A stretch of 64,000 bases of DNA from Adenophora triphylla var. japonica (GCA_022495995.1 JAFEMH010007522.1:22589-86588); one strand, 5' to 3'; shown: positions 45,566 through 58,141, counted from the stretch's first letter. Notes: generated by a model from the sequence alone, not told the origin. Program-made: numbers and translations.

Positions 45566-47430
45566 TGTAAGTACTCCAATTTGAGTTTTTAGCATTTTCG
45601 TTAGAAAATTAACCGAAGTTTTAACATTCCTAACATTTCTAACATTTCTAACCAACCAAGGGTAGATTAGGGTTTGCCATTTAAAGATAAACCAAGGAAA
45701 GAATCTCAAAAAGCAAAAGAAATTGGAAAAATCCGAATTGGGCAAGTTGAAAAACATAAACTGCTGGATTTTTGAATTTTATTCTTCCTGTCCAAAGCCT
45801 GGAGCAGCATTTAATGAACAAAGGCACGTTTACAACCCTCCGCGCGGACATGCTATTGACATTTCCAGAGGCCTATAAATTGAACCCTCCTCTCTCGCCA
45901 CACAACACAATTGGCTCATAGTAAGCCGTATTCGGCGAAAAATAGGAGAAAACAGTGGGAATTCACTAGAATTGCCACCATTTTCTCTTCAATCTTTCCC
46001 AAACCCCACTCACTCAAAATACTTTCAAAACACTCTCATACATACTCTCATACATACACCAATCCAAGCTCAAATCACCCCTTAGGAGGAGGATTAGAGA
46101 GAAAACATAGAGGACTTAAGTGTTATCTACTTGTTTTCTCTTCGACCAACTCTATCATCAAACCCTAAACACATTCAAGCCTTGAATCCACCCAAACACA
46201 AATCCAAACACCAAATCTTGATACTCCTCAAGTCAAACACCAAATCTTGATACTCCTCAAGTCAAATTCCAAGCCTAGGAAGATAGGGTGTCACCATTGG
46301 TAAAGCCCTCCTTCTCTAAACCCTAAAACTCCCTTTTAACTTCTTGTTCATCTTGTTCTTCTTACTTTGATTTACTTTATGTCTAGTTTAACTTAAATCT
46401 TGACCTAAGATGGTCATCTTGAAGTTCATCTTCATGAATGACCATCTCAAATGGTCCACATTTTAAATCTCTAGTTGATTTTTCTCTTTAATTTCATCTC
46501 TACAAAATTCCCCTTCCCAAGCAAATGAAATGCTTAAGTCCTAATGTACCCCAAGGATGGTTTGATATAGTAGATCACCACTAAAATTTCTAGTGACTAC
46601 TAATCAAAACCTAGGGAAATGGGGACAAGCATGGATGCAAAACCCCCTTTAAAATCACATTTTCCTTCTTGAGAAGTTGCTGTCCAGTAGCAATTTTCTA
46701 AGACCTCAGTCCATTGTCTAAATTTTTGGACACAGATAAACTTGGAATTTGGTGTTGACTACAAAATACTTTTTGTAGCCAACATCCAGAGATTTCCATA
46801 CATATTTTTACTTTATTTTTTGCGTGAGTAAAACTCCATTTTTCAAATTTTCCTTTAAAGGTCAGTTCATCAGTCTCTGGAAGTCCAGATTTCACATCTG
46901 AGATTTCCAGAAGGTTTTGGGTCCTCAAATCATCTCCAAAATGAAAAGTTCTTTTACAGAAACCTTATTTAAGGTGTTTTGAACATTTTTCATTCTCGGA
47001 CTTTTCCCAGATTCTGGAGTTTTCAAGCCCTAAAGTCCATTTCAAAATCAAGTGTCCACTGCCTTTTTCATTCTGGCAGAAATGGTTTCCAACTTCCAAA
47101 AATCTTTTGAGTACCAAAACTCAACCCAAAAATCACACCAAAAATCATGGGATCTGTCCAAAGTCTAATAAAGAATTCCCAATTTTTACTTTCCTCAGTT
47201 TCAACTTATTTTGGCCAAAGTAACACACACACACACACACACAAACAAATGGTTTTTAGCTTGGAAGACTCGTTTTACGAGGCATTCCGGGTGCACACTA
47301 ACGTCCTTCCCGGCGTGTAACGTGACCTCCGAACCCAAATCTCTAATCTCGGGCATTTTTCAAAGTTTTGGCCCTTAAAACAAAAATGGCGTGGCGACTC
47401 CGTTTGATTTCAAAAATCGGGTACATCACA
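45566..47430 (+). repeat. Element A 5' LTR
   Basis: Starts TGTAAGTACTCC and ends GGTACATCACA. TATA-like CTATAAAT at 45873-45880. A 31-bp unit (AAACACCAAATCTTGATACT..) is duplicated at about 46207-46264. The last 200 bp (CCTCCGAACCCAAA.., AAATGGCGTGGCGAC) resemble the same part of LTR B, the rest hardly at all. Confidence 0.75.
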
Positions 47431-47432
47431 AA

Positions 47433-47447
47433 TGGCGACTACTGGGA
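47433..47447 (+). other. Element A primer binding site
   Basis: TGGCGACTACTGGGA, two bases after the LTR end, close to the TGGCGACTCCACTGGGGA PBS (tRNA-Arg type) of Ogre elements, with an internal deletion. Confidence 0.7.
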
Positions 47448-48914
47448 CAAATAAGGTTTTTCTAAAAAAAAAATTGATATTTGGTATATTGGTGGAAACC
47501 ATTAAACTTCCCGTTATCGCCTCCTAACACGAGTCGGGGATAAATTGTGGTTTAACAATCCCACGTACCGGTATCATTGTTTTTTCAAAAAAAAAAAGAA
47601 AAGCTTTTGAGGGTCAAGCTTCCGTCCCGGCATTAAAAATCATTTGTTGTGTGTGTTGATTTTTGCACATTTTCGTGTTGTTTTGGCCGCCTCGGAAAAA
47701 GTCAAAATTTTGACTGTCGGAATCATGTCCCTAACTGTTGGAATTTTTGTGTTTATGTGCTTATGTGTGCATTTACTTTCAAAAAAAAAAATTCAAAAAA
47801 AAAAGAATTTCAAAAAAAAAAGAATTTCAAAAAAAAGAAAATTTTCAAAAAAAAAAAATCATGCATCATTCTTTTTAAGAGACATGAAAAATTTCTATTT
47901 TACTCGTAAAAGAAGATAGATCGCTTGCACACTACGCGCACGTGACCTTACACCGCACACTACGTCCCTAACCCGGGAAATCCTTGTCGCGGCCCGTTTG
48001 GTCTTATTACGCCTCTCGGTGCAAGCACAGACTACCCAAACATCCCATGGAGCCTCGTGTCGACCATGCACTTGTCCGTGACACACTTTGTCCGAGACCC
48101 GCTGGTTTTTAGTCCGGTCTCGTGTCATGCCCCGTCTCGTGTATAGACCTTTCCTTTCAAGCCTTTGTCGGCATACCGACTCAATATCTTTCGGGACCCT
48201 AATCGCCGAAGTCATGCCGGTTTTCCGCCGCAGACTTTGACCAAGATATTGACCGGCGCCGACTTCGGCTCGATCGGCACAAATTATACACCGACTCCCA
48301 AAGATGACACCGAGTCATCAAGGATTAATGATTATTCCATGCCTAATTACGGCCTAATTGACGACAAGTCAAGATCAATCGTGGACATTTATCGCCCAAA
48401 TCATGCCGACTTTTGTCGAGCCCTCTGACATGATCTTGACTTTGACGCGCCTTGTCCGTAATTTACATCGAATGCTCGTTAAGACTCGATTACCCGCCGA
48501 CTTTTAGGATCGTTTTCTTTTCGGTCGATGGGACCCGCTTGCCCTATAGGACCCTCGCCCGGGCCGCCCACCCCGGGAGGTCGAAATACATGTGGAATAC
48601 GAGGGGCTTATAGACGTAGTGACGGGGCCCACCGATCCAGATCCAGAGTAGTTTGCGAAAAAAGAAGAGCAATCTTTTCCAACCGATTAGGTTAATAAAA
48701 CATGTTTTAAGTAAACAAGAACAAATAATCGCATGTTGCATGAGCCCAAAGCCCAAACACCTACCCACCTTCAATTCCCAAACATCTCGAACCCTCGTGT
48801 CTTTCCCCCGCAGCCTCCGCACAAAGCTTGGTTTCGGCACCGGTCACCGTTTGATCGCTGGGAAGAGTCAAGCGCATCGTCGCCTTCACCGTTTGTTCCG
48901 ACTCCGGTTTCGTA
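47448..48914. other. Element A leader with a block shared with element B
   Basis: Contains A-rich patches (AATTTCAAAAAAAAAAG repeats at 47780-47860) and, at 48542-48652, a GC-rich block (CCTATAGGACCCTCGCCCGG, CACCCCGGGAGGTCGAAATA) that is nearly identical to 59483-59590 in element B. In B this block encodes ARAVHPGRSKYVEYEGLIDV, then VTEPTDPDLE and a stop; in A a 2-base insertion shifts that frame. It may be the end of the extra ORF1 that Ogre elements carry before gag. Confidence 0.55.
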
Positions 48915-51163
48915 ATGTCTCGCATCACCGGTAACGATGGGGACAACGTCACTCCGCCTCCCGGGACTCCTCAAATGTAACCGCAATGGAATCGCTAGCC
49001 GAATGTATGAGAGTGCGACAGAAGCACAACAATGTACTTATGGAGGCTATCAAAAGCCATGGATTGGCCGCCGCCTCAACCTGCGATGGCACCTTCACTG
49101 TGGAAGAAGAGGAAGACCCCAATCCCGCTCTTGGTCAACCCGACTACTCCAGATGCCACCACCGGCCTCCCACGGTACTACCACCGTGAGCCCATGCTCC
49201 TCGATCTCTGGGTCACCCGGCTCCCCAACCGCACCACCGGATCCATGCAGCCTCGACGGACGAGCCGCCGCAATGCCTCAGCTGGGACAAAGTCAGCACG
49301 AATGTCTTCCCATGGTCGGGATACCTCTAATGCCACAAGAAATTGGGATCCCGCCTCGCTTGGGGAACCAATCAATCCGGACTTTCGCAAAGAACGGCTT
49401 GGAATGCCACCACAGCTTGGTTCGGCAAGCCAGAGCCCTCCTCGTAATGATGCTAGCTCACCAAGCTCCTCACACAGCTTTCCGCAAACCCATTTCTCAC
49501 TCGTGGTTCAATGGGTTACCAAGCCCCCATCCCAGCCATCAATCACCAGACCACAAGATCCTCCTGCTATGCATCCTCGCCACAACCACCATGCAATTCA
49601 ACAACCAGTGGACAAAGCCCCGCACTTAAGCCTACTTACGGGCCTCACTCCGGAAATCCAAGCCATCCGGCTACCTCAGATTCGCCTCCATCTTCTCTCG
49701 CCGATTGGAAGCCAACAAAGAAGTCGCCGGGTTCTATCCCTTTGCCCAAGCTCCTACCTACACTCCCTGTAATTTGGGCCAAGGACCGGTTTTCACCTAT
49801 GCTCCGGATATGGTATTCCTTCCACCAATGCACCACCAACAAGCCTAGTCCTCTTCCCGGCTCAAATATCGGCTCGTGCATTCCCGCTCCACCTTTCGAT
49901 CCCCAATTGGCTTGGTTTATGGAGCAACACAAGGAAATGAAAGCGCAGATCGCCGAATTGACCGTCAAAAGGAACACCGCTTCTTCGGCCTACGTATCCC
50001 GACTCAATTGTACCCTCGCTCACAAGTTCGTGATGCCCAATCTCGAATCGTTTGATGGAAGTGCGTGCCCTAAAACTCACTTGGACACCTACACTTTGGC
50101 AATGAAAGCTAAGTGGATGCACAAACCAAAGGGCCGACTACTTCGCCTCTTTGAAGTCGTGGGCTTTGAAATGGTTTTTCCGATTGCACTGGCTAGGGCT
50201 ACTGGGAACAGATTACCGCATTTCACGTATAAGTATAAAGCCAACTTGGAATGGGAAACAAACAGAGTTGACTGCAGACAACGGTGCAAATACTGATGAG
50301 AATATTGGGGATTTCTATAAAAGGTGGAACCCGGCTTAGTGAAATGGCCATTCCTCCCTCCGACGAGGAGCTTAGACATCTTTCGGCCATGCTTGAAGCC
50401 GCATTTGAGAGCTTCCTCGCCACTTCCCTACGCCGACTTGCGTGCAATGGTTAATTCCGGGCTAAGTTCGAAAGGCTTACAATCGCCACTCGATCCGCCG
50501 CACCTCGCTTGCATACCGGGTTTCTTCCACCTCCAACACAGCCTCCCGCCCAACCAAAAGGTAAAGAAGTGATTAGCTATGCGGGACAGATCAGAACAAT
50601 GCCACTTCCTTTGTTCCCAAGAAACCCGATGCATCCGCATCCCTACTCCAAGACTTGAGAAACTTTGGGATGCCTTTGAGTGATATCTTCAGAGGTTTGG
50701 TGAGAGAAGGTTTGCTCCGGCCTTTGGAAAATTATCGCCCTAGAAACCCCAATGCTCCTTTCGATACCTCCAAGCATTGTGCCTTTCATCGCACTACGGG
50801 CACCCGATGCATGATTGCGTCCCCGAAAAAGGCAATCCAAAGTTTGATTGAACAAGGGAGGTTAGAGGTGCCCGAAGGGCCCAATACTATCAAGCAACTC
50901 CATTCCCTAGAAACAACAACCCGAATGTCAACATGGTCGAGTTTGGTGATTCAAGACTTGTGGGCATAATGGAATTTGACTCACCCTTTGTAAGGTCGGT
51001 GGACCGACCATCGCAGATGATGAAAATGGTTGGATTAAGCAAGAGATTGCCAAAGAAATCCCGATGGAAAGATCTCGCAATAGCCCCCATCTCCAAATGG
51101 CCGAAGAGTAGATGCATGGTCCAACAACAAAGAGCGGCTAGACTAGGGGCTACCTATCTTTAA
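48915..51163 (+). pseudogene. Element A gag, frameshifted
   Basis: Reads MSRITGNDGDNVTPP from 48915, then in another frame AMESLAECMRVRQKHNNVLM.., a Pro/Ser/Gln-rich middle, and the gag core KFVMPNLESFDGSACPKTHL then DTYTLAM at about 50020-50110. Further pieces are YKANLEWETNRV, NTDENIGDFYKRWNPA, MAIPPSDEELRHL, NFGMPLSDIFRGLVREGLLR and the zinc knuckle start KHCAFHRTTG. The C-terminal piece NVNMVEFGDSRLVGIMEFDS runs to GATYL and a stop at 51163. The knuckle is CX2H type, as in the Tat element. At least five frame changes show long decay. It is homologous to Tat/Ogre gag, the particle-forming protein. Confidence 0.8.
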
Positions 51164-54100
51164 AATAGTCTTTTAAGTCAACCTTCGTAGGTTCTAGTAC
51201 TTTTCTTTCACCTAAGTCCTTCCTGGACATTTGTCGTTGTAGTCCATTTTGGACATAGTAGTTAAATGTCTAACTTTTAATATAAGTCTTTTTTCTTTTC
51301 TTGCTAGACTCGAGACATCACTTGCACACCCACGTTACACTTAATTGAAATGGTTTTATCCTAGATGATCACTTGTGCCGCCAACCACTAATTCTTTGAA
51401 ATGATTAATATTTAAATTAATCGGAGTGAGAAAATCAATTGATATCCTTCCCAAATTGGGGCTTACCAACTCCCCATCTTGCATCTCATATGCTCACATC
51501 CCTTTCATCATCATCCTCTCGTTGCTCGATGAATTTGCATGGATCTTTTCTCATTTAAAGCTTAAGCAAGCAATGGAGACTTAATTTCGTTTAGGTCATC
51601 CGGTAAGGATTGCGGTCGAAGCCTTTCACCCATAGGAAAGCCATTACCTTACCCTCACCAAACAATATCCTTTCATTTCAAGATCGGCATGTTTTGAAAC
51701 CCTGTTTAGCCATCACCTTTGCTCCTTATTGAGAGAAGTCCAAGCAACGCCAAAGAAGTTAGCTTCGAGAGTCAGCGATGCATAAAATGTTCAAGTTGTG
51801 AAGGAAGGAAAGATAATCCTCAACTCCTCAAGAGGGCCTTCCGAATTATCAAAGGAAGGATTTTAAAATCCTCGCAATTCAGCAAAAATCCTCAACGTCT
51901 CAGGAGGCTCTTCAAAAAAAAAAATAGAAAAATTCAAGCAAGAACTTCAAAAAAAAGAGGACCGTCGATCCTCACAATTCAGCAAAAGTCCCCGACTTCT
52001 CAAGAAGCTCTCCAATGATCAAAAAAAAAAGAGCCCGAATCCTCGCAAGTTCGCAAAAGTTGTCGATAGCTTGGACTTCCTCTCACCATTACCTTAAATC
52101 AATCCCAAGCCATCCTCTCGATTTTAGAGGATACTCCCATTACCCTCGCCTTTGGTCAAAGTCAAAATTTGACCTCTCATTCTTAGAGGTAATCAATCTT
52201 CCCCGCCATAGATTTCCCAAACACATCCCTGCAAGCCAACCTCTCATCATTAGAGGTTCGCCAAGAAAGGCCCAAATTCGACCTCTCATCTTAATAGGTC
52301 ATGATTTTCCAAATCACCCGATGGCCGATCGAAGCCCGAAAACCCAGCCGCAATTCCTATCGGATAGCAATTTCATCGTAAAATCTAAATCAAATTAATG
52401 GTTCATTGCTTGCTTAAATTGGAATCTAATCCATTTTGACTCAAAATTACCAATCAAAGATTGTGCAAATTCAAATCTGATGTGAGCATAATTCATTTCT
52501 ACTCCACAAACACTTGCCGTGGATGTCCCACTAGGGCTTCGCATTCGTGTCTTTCATGGACACTCTAAGGGGATATGTTATTCGAATCTCCAATCCTCAA
52601 ATTCCCAAAAGGACCTCTAAGTCTTGAATTTTAACATTCGTTCTCTTTTCATTCGGGATAGGCCCGAACTACGGCGACCTGAGCTCTTCATAATGAAGGG
52701 AACGTAGGCAACCGTAAATGGTCCTGGCCGAAATCACAAACAAATCTCAAAAAAAAAATCCGGTCTCATCAAGGATCGTCCCTATACACTTTCCGTTCTT
52801 CCGAGCTTGATTCTCGATATCAGCTGATTTTCTCCTCGTGATTAATCAAAATATTTGTTCATATCAGATTTAGGAGTTGAATAACCCGAACATTAACAAA
52901 GGGTTTTAAGCAAACTTTGTGATCATCATGAATAAGACAAGTTTTCAAGTGTCTCGACAAGTCTTCTCTCTCTCCATCATAGGGAAATAGAGCCAAACAC
53001 TGTCTTTCTGTCAGCAGGGGCTTCCATACACTTTTCCACACCTTGTGATGCTTATACTCTCTCAAAAGAGTCAAACCTAAAGCGAGAGTGTCATACACAA
53101 ATTCGGGAGACATTCCCACCTTTCAAAAGATATGCCCCTGCACGTAAACATTTCGAGTCTTGTCCAAGTGATCGGTTGACTAAGGTCCGAAAAGATGGGT
53201 GCCTCCTTCGTAAGACTACTCGAATTTCTTCACGCCGGGGCTTGCTAAGCGGTTCTCCTGTGTTCTCCCGTGACGCCTCTTCAAGCCGGGGCTTCTATAG
53301 TCATCTTTGGGTCCACATTGGGTTTTTCACTACGAGATAGATTCGATCTTTGTCGATTATTTTCAGGATTGCTTTGCATTACCAATCGATTGGGACTCGC
53401 TAATGACAACGAGGTTATAAGATTGGGGCTTCGCCAAGTCGCTTCTTCAAAATCTCGGACTTTGCCTACTCGGTTCTTCGACCGAGGCTTTGCCAAAGAA
53501 GGGATCTTTCCTCGCTTTAATAGGATCCGGGGCTTTGTCAAGTTGGTCCTTTGGATCTCGAATTTTATCAAGTCACAAGAAAGGTCTAGTCACATCAACA
53601 ACTAGATTTTCAAATTTTCCGTAACTTGGTACATAAAGCAGCCTTCCCGTAGCATCGGGATTTAAGATCTCGGGTTTCTCCCCGCATTAGCAATTTCATC
53701 AAATCATTCTCCGAACAAGGTTTCTGCCAAGGTCACACTCACCCAAATGAAAGAAGCTTCACTCATATCAACGTGCCCTAGAGCCTCGCGCACGCCTTCA
53801 AATGACCAAGATTGAGAGAGAAAATTCCAATCAAGACCCGGATCCGAATCCAATCTCATCAAAATTGAGGTCCATGTGATACCGTTAACAAAACCTCATC
53901 AACAACCGCCGTTTAAATCGCGATCGAGGGCTCTCACCTCCCCACTTGCTCAAAATCTGCTCCAAACAGCTTTCAGACACATACATCCCAATGCATCCCT
54001 CTCATCACCATGCATCCCCACAAAAATCTCCCAAGGGCTCATGAGCATGCACAAAACTTGAATCAATAGGAAAAATCCTAAGTGATTGAAGATCATAAAT

Positions 54101-54420
54101 CATAATTTCCCCGCCAAAAGCTTAGGCTAGGTGCATCTTCGAAAGCAAGTAAATGCATCATCTCGCGAACATACGCAGAATACTCTCACAATCATTTTTG
54201 GTTCTATGCATGCATCTGTCATCATGAATGTCATATATGCATCTTCCTCTCTACTAACCAATGCAGAATTCAAACGTGAAAGACCATCTTCCTTCGCCAT
54301 TGAGACTTACCCTCAACAAGGGAGATATTTACCAAAGCTCAAAATCAATGGTTTCAACAAAATTGCAAGAAATCAAATCCCCTTTTCGGCAAAGAGATGA
54401 TTCCGGCAAAACATGTGTAG
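51164..54420. other. Long non-coding stretch after gag of element A
   Basis: No protein family recognised in any frame. Short dispersed repeats occur: AATCCTCRC/AACTYCTCAAGA variants at 51800-52060, and ACCTCTCATY.TTAGAGGT at 52110-52300. CCGAACTACGGCGACCTGAG..AACGTAGGCAACC at 52670-52710 is a phrase that recurs in altered form at 56375-56418. Confidence 0.5.
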
Positions 54421-54439
54421 ACCACCTCCAGGTGTCTAC

Positions 54440-54625
54440 AAATTGGTCGTGACGCCAAGTTCTCAAATACAATTCGGCCGTGGACGCCAAGTTCTCAAAT
54501 ACCATTCGGTCGAGAGATGCCAAGTTCTCGAATACAGTTCGGTCGGGGACGCCAAGTTCTCGAAGGTTCTCAACCGATCGTAGACGCCAAGTTCTCAAAT
54601 ACAGTTCGGACAGACCCCAAGTTCT
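54440..54625. repeat. Minisatellite 1, about 32-bp unit
   Basis: GACGCCAAGTTCTCAAATAC followed by A.TTCGGTCG recurs about five times with a period near 32 bp. Confidence 0.85.
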
Positions 54626-54819
54626 CAAAGATGCATCAAGACTCTCAACACTATCAACTACCACACACCCCCGCAACTTGCTCTCCTGCAGTAAGCACAA
54701 AGAAAGGTACGTTAGTCCTTCAACATATCTCAAAAATATGCCTGCACTCACAAATGTTGCATGATTACCCATAGCTTTGGCTATCCCTATCTCCACAAAT
54801 AGCAACGTAAGCTTTAATC

Positions 54820-54950
54820 AATCTTCGGGCGACTTCCCTAAAATAGTCAAATCCTCGGGCGACTTCCCTAAAATAGTCAATCCTCGGGCGACTTCCCTAA
54901 AATAGTCAATCCTGGGTGAATCCCCTAAGAGCAAGCCAACCTTGGGTACA
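54820..54950. repeat. Minisatellite 2, GGGCGACTTCCCTAAAATAG unit
   Basis: Three to four copies of about 29-30 bp (CCTCGGGCGACTTCCCTAAA..). It is the same core as minisatellite 5, 0.9 kb further on. Confidence 0.85.
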
Positions 54951-54984
54951 AAGCTCATAGCCTCTCATTATCGCCCCTCTACCA

Positions 54985-55380
54985 TAGGTCCACAATACTC
55001 GACTTAGAATCATACTCCCGAATCTAAGTCCCCATTTAGGTTCATACTCCCGAACAAAACCTCGACTTAGAATCATACTCCCGAACTAAGTCCCTTCATT
55101 TAGGTTCATACTCCCAACAAAACCTCGACTTAGAATCATACTCCCGAACTAAGTCCCCATTTAGGTTCATACCACCGAACTAAACCTCAACTTAGGATCA
55201 TACTCCCGAACTAAGTCCCCATTTAGGTTCATACTCTCCGAACTAAACCTCGACTTAGGTTCATACCCGAACTAAGTCCCCATTTAGGTTCATACTCCCG
55301 AACTAAACCTCGACTTAGAATCATACTCCCCGAACTAAGTCCCCATTTAGGTTCATACTCCCTAACTAAACTCCAACAAA
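54985..55380. repeat. Minisatellite 3, about 60-bp unit
   Basis: Alternation of CGACTTAGAATCATACTCCC / GAACTAAGTCCCCATTTAGG / TTCATACTCCCGAACTAAAC, about six units. Each 60-bp unit is itself two diverged ~30-bp halves sharing TCATACTCCCGAACTAA. Confidence 0.88.
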
Positions 55381-55529
55381 GGCTAACAAAATCCCCAAAT
55401 GGGTTAACGGAATCCCGTTTCTTTTCCCATTATCATCCATTTCCTCTGGCAAGAAACATAAGACCGATCCCTTCAAATGAAGTCCACCAATAGACCATCT
55501 ATCCCAAACCATCAAAGGGAAATCATTTC

Positions 55530-55660
55530 AAATCAAGGTTCGAGGCACCTAAGACGCCATCTCCAAGGTTCGAGGCACCTAAGACGCCATCATGAAGGTT
55601 CGAGGCACCCAATACGCCATCATTAAGGTTTGAGGCACCTAAAACGCTATCACACACAAC
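55530..55660. repeat. Minisatellite 4, about 30-bp unit
   Basis: AAGGTTCGAGGCACCTAAGA then CGCCATC, four copies with small changes. Confidence 0.88.
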
Positions 55661-55717
55661 ACGAGGAAAGCGATAAATCGCAATCATCCCCTAATTCGAC
55701 AAACCGAAGTCATTACC

Positions 55718-56350
55718 AGGGCGACTTCCCAAAAATAGTCAAATCATAGGGTGACTTCCCAAAAATAGTCAGATCTTAGGGTGACTTCCCAAAAATAGTC
55801 AAATCATAGGGTGACTTCCCAAAAATAGTCAGATCTTAGGGTGACTTCCCAAAAATAGTCAAATCATAGGGTGACTTCCCAAAAATAGTCAGATCTTAGG
55901 GTGACTTCCCAAAAATAGTCAAATCATAGGGTGACTTCCCAAAAATAGTCAGATCTTAGGGTGACTTCCCAAAAATAGTCAAATTATAGGGTGACTTCCC
56001 AAAAATAGTCAGATCTTAGGGTGACTTCCCAAAAATAGTCAAATCATAGGGCGACTTCCCAAAAATAGTCAAATCTTAGGGTGACTTCCCAAAAATAGTC
56101 AGATCTCAGGGCGACTTCCCCAAAAATAGTCAAATCATAGGGTGACTTCCCAAAAATAGTCAGATCTTAGGGTGACTTCCCAAAAATAGTCAGACCATAG
56201 GGCGACTTCCCCAAAATAGTCAAATCGTAGGGCGACTTCCCAAAAATAGTCAAATCTTAGGGTGACTTCCCAAAAATAGTCAGATCCTAGGGCGACTTCC
56301 CAAAAATAGTCAGATCTTAGGGCGACTTCCCAAAAATAGTCAAATCTTAG
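55718..56350. repeat. Minisatellite 5, 30-bp unit with 60-bp higher order
   Basis: About 21 copies of GGGYGACTTCCCAAAAATAG followed by TCARATCWTA. In the first half, units ending AAATCATA and AGATCTTA alternate strictly, giving a 60-bp higher-order repeat. The second half is more mixed, with some 31-bp units. On the minus strand it reads as a repetitive peptide (DYFWEVAL), taken as a by-product of the repeat. Confidence 0.95.
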
Positions 56351-56418
56351 GTCGACGTCTGAAGATAGGCAAAAGACCCGAACTACGACTGGCTTGATTC
56401 CTCTTAAGGATACGTAGG

Positions 56419-58137
56419 TGTAAGTACCCAAATCTGGCTCATGCCTTCCGATTAAATTTCCCGACAATTTCGGTAAGTTTTCCGGTAATTCCCCGGACCT
56501 TCCTAGTGTTCCGGAAATATTCCGGAACAGTCCCAAATTAATTAAAGGCTGAAAAGGAGCCTTCCTAATTAAGAAACACATTTTTCTTAATTAGGAAGAA
56601 GTTTCTAGAATTTGCCACCTTGCATGGTTCTAGAAATGCTGAGTCACAATGGATAATACCGCACGGCTGCATTAGCTCGCGGTCCCTAGCCGCACGGCCT
56701 CATTAGCCTTATCCGCATCGCCTATAAATAGAGCCCTCCTCTACCCATTTAGACACAACAAAATCAACCCACAAAGGCATCATAATACTCCCATATTACG
56801 AAGAAATACTCCCAAGAAGCCGCTGGAAGATCCAAGAAGGTGAAGAAGAAGGCCAAGAAGCTACCTCCCTCCTCCTTGAAGATCCAAGATCAACCTCTCC
56901 TCCTAGCTCCATCCAAAGAAGAAGGAAGCCATTGGTAACCTCGCACGCCCTAACCTCGCATCCTAATTGCTTTATAAATTGCTCATTGCATTGCCTTTAT
57001 ATTGCTTGGGACTTGGTAGATTAAAGATCACATCTTTATATTCCCCCTTCCCCTTTTGCATGCATTAGACATCATTTGTCATAAAAATGTAGTCTTTCCC
57101 CATAAAGGTGCATCCTTTGCACCTAAAACCCCCATTTTCCAATAAAAATGTCATTTTTATGCATCCTTTGCATATAAAAATCAAATCTTTTCAATCAAAA
57201 TGCATCCTTTGCATTCAAAATCCCTTTTCCAAGCATCATTTGCTTTAAAGATCATGTCTTTACCATAAACTAGCATCATATGCTTTTCAAAATGCAATCT
57301 TTATGCATCATTTGCATAATGAATGCCAATTTCTTCATAAAAATGCATCATTTGCATAAAAATCATATCTTTATGCATCATTTGCAATAAAGATCATTTC
57401 TTTGAATCAAATGCATCATTTGCAACCCAAAAATGTCATCTTTTCATTAAAAATGTCATTTTTACATACATTCCCCCATTCCCCATTAGTAACCTCAGAA
57501 CGGACCGATGTAAAAGATCCTATCTTTACATCGTTTCTTCCATTAAAGGTTTCATAATCTCTTTAGAAAAGGGACACCTTTGAACCCTATATCTCCGATT
57601 ATCACTTAAGATGAGCATGAAGCATCTATACGAGCTCGACCATTTTAAAGTGTAGGATTGATGGGCTAAGGACCCTCCTTTTCTAAAAAACCTCATCTTT
57701 GACTACAAAGAGAGTCATTCTCTCGATCACGCAAGTCCCAAGGTCCAAAAATGCGATGATCACAAGTCCAAGATGAGGGCGGGATCATAATCCCGAATAC
57801 ATAAAATCCAAGAAATCCCGAGCGACAACCAACAAATGGTTTGTACGTCTGGAAGACGACTTGGGACATTCCCTTCCTTATTATCAAACACATGCACACA
57901 AGAAAGCACGCAAGCAAGCACGATTAATGGGATCTTGGGAGACTTGCTCGGCAAGGCACCTCGGGTGAACGACGATCCGTTCTTCCCAAGGGGTAACTTA
58001 ACCTCCGAACCCATAAAACCTTTTTTTTCAAAGTTTTGAGGTAATCAAAATGGCGTGGCGAATTGTTTTTCAAATTAAACCGGATGTCTTCAAACTAGCG
58101 TGAATCCAACAAACACAAAAATTTGGGCACACATTCA
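56419..58137 (+). repeat. Element B 5' LTR
   Basis: Starts TGTAAGTACCCAAAT and ends GGGCACACATTCA. TATA-like CTATAAATA at 56722-56730. From about 57060 to 57450 it contains many irregular copies of GCATCATTTGCATAAAAATC. Its beginning and its last 150 bp resemble LTR A. Confidence 0.75.
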
Positions 58138-58141
58138 CGCT

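Larger units (their letters stand above)
45566..56418 (+). mobile_element. Ogre-like (Tat lineage) element A: LTR, PBS, gag, no pol
   Basis: A 1.87-kb LTR is followed by a TGGCGACT PBS of the kind used by Ogre elements, a leader of 1.1 kb, a decayed gag (48915-51163), then about 5 kb of non-coding DNA with several minisatellites and no protease, RT, RNase H or integrase motif. A matching 3' LTR is not found before 56419, where a different, related LTR begins. I read A as a gag-only element whose 3' part is interrupted by element B, so its right border lies outside the window. An alternative is a chimera of A's left half and the 3' end of another Ogre-like element. Confidence 0.65.

Noticed and set aside
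55718..56350. CRISPR-like array of 30-bp repeats
   Set aside because: The units are contiguous with no unique spacers, the genome is plant and no cas genes exist. It is a minisatellite.
56135..56581. 148-codon minus-strand frame with repeated DYFWEVAL
   Set aside because: A 30-bp repeat (multiple of three) without stops in one frame creates this automatically; there is no start context or homology.
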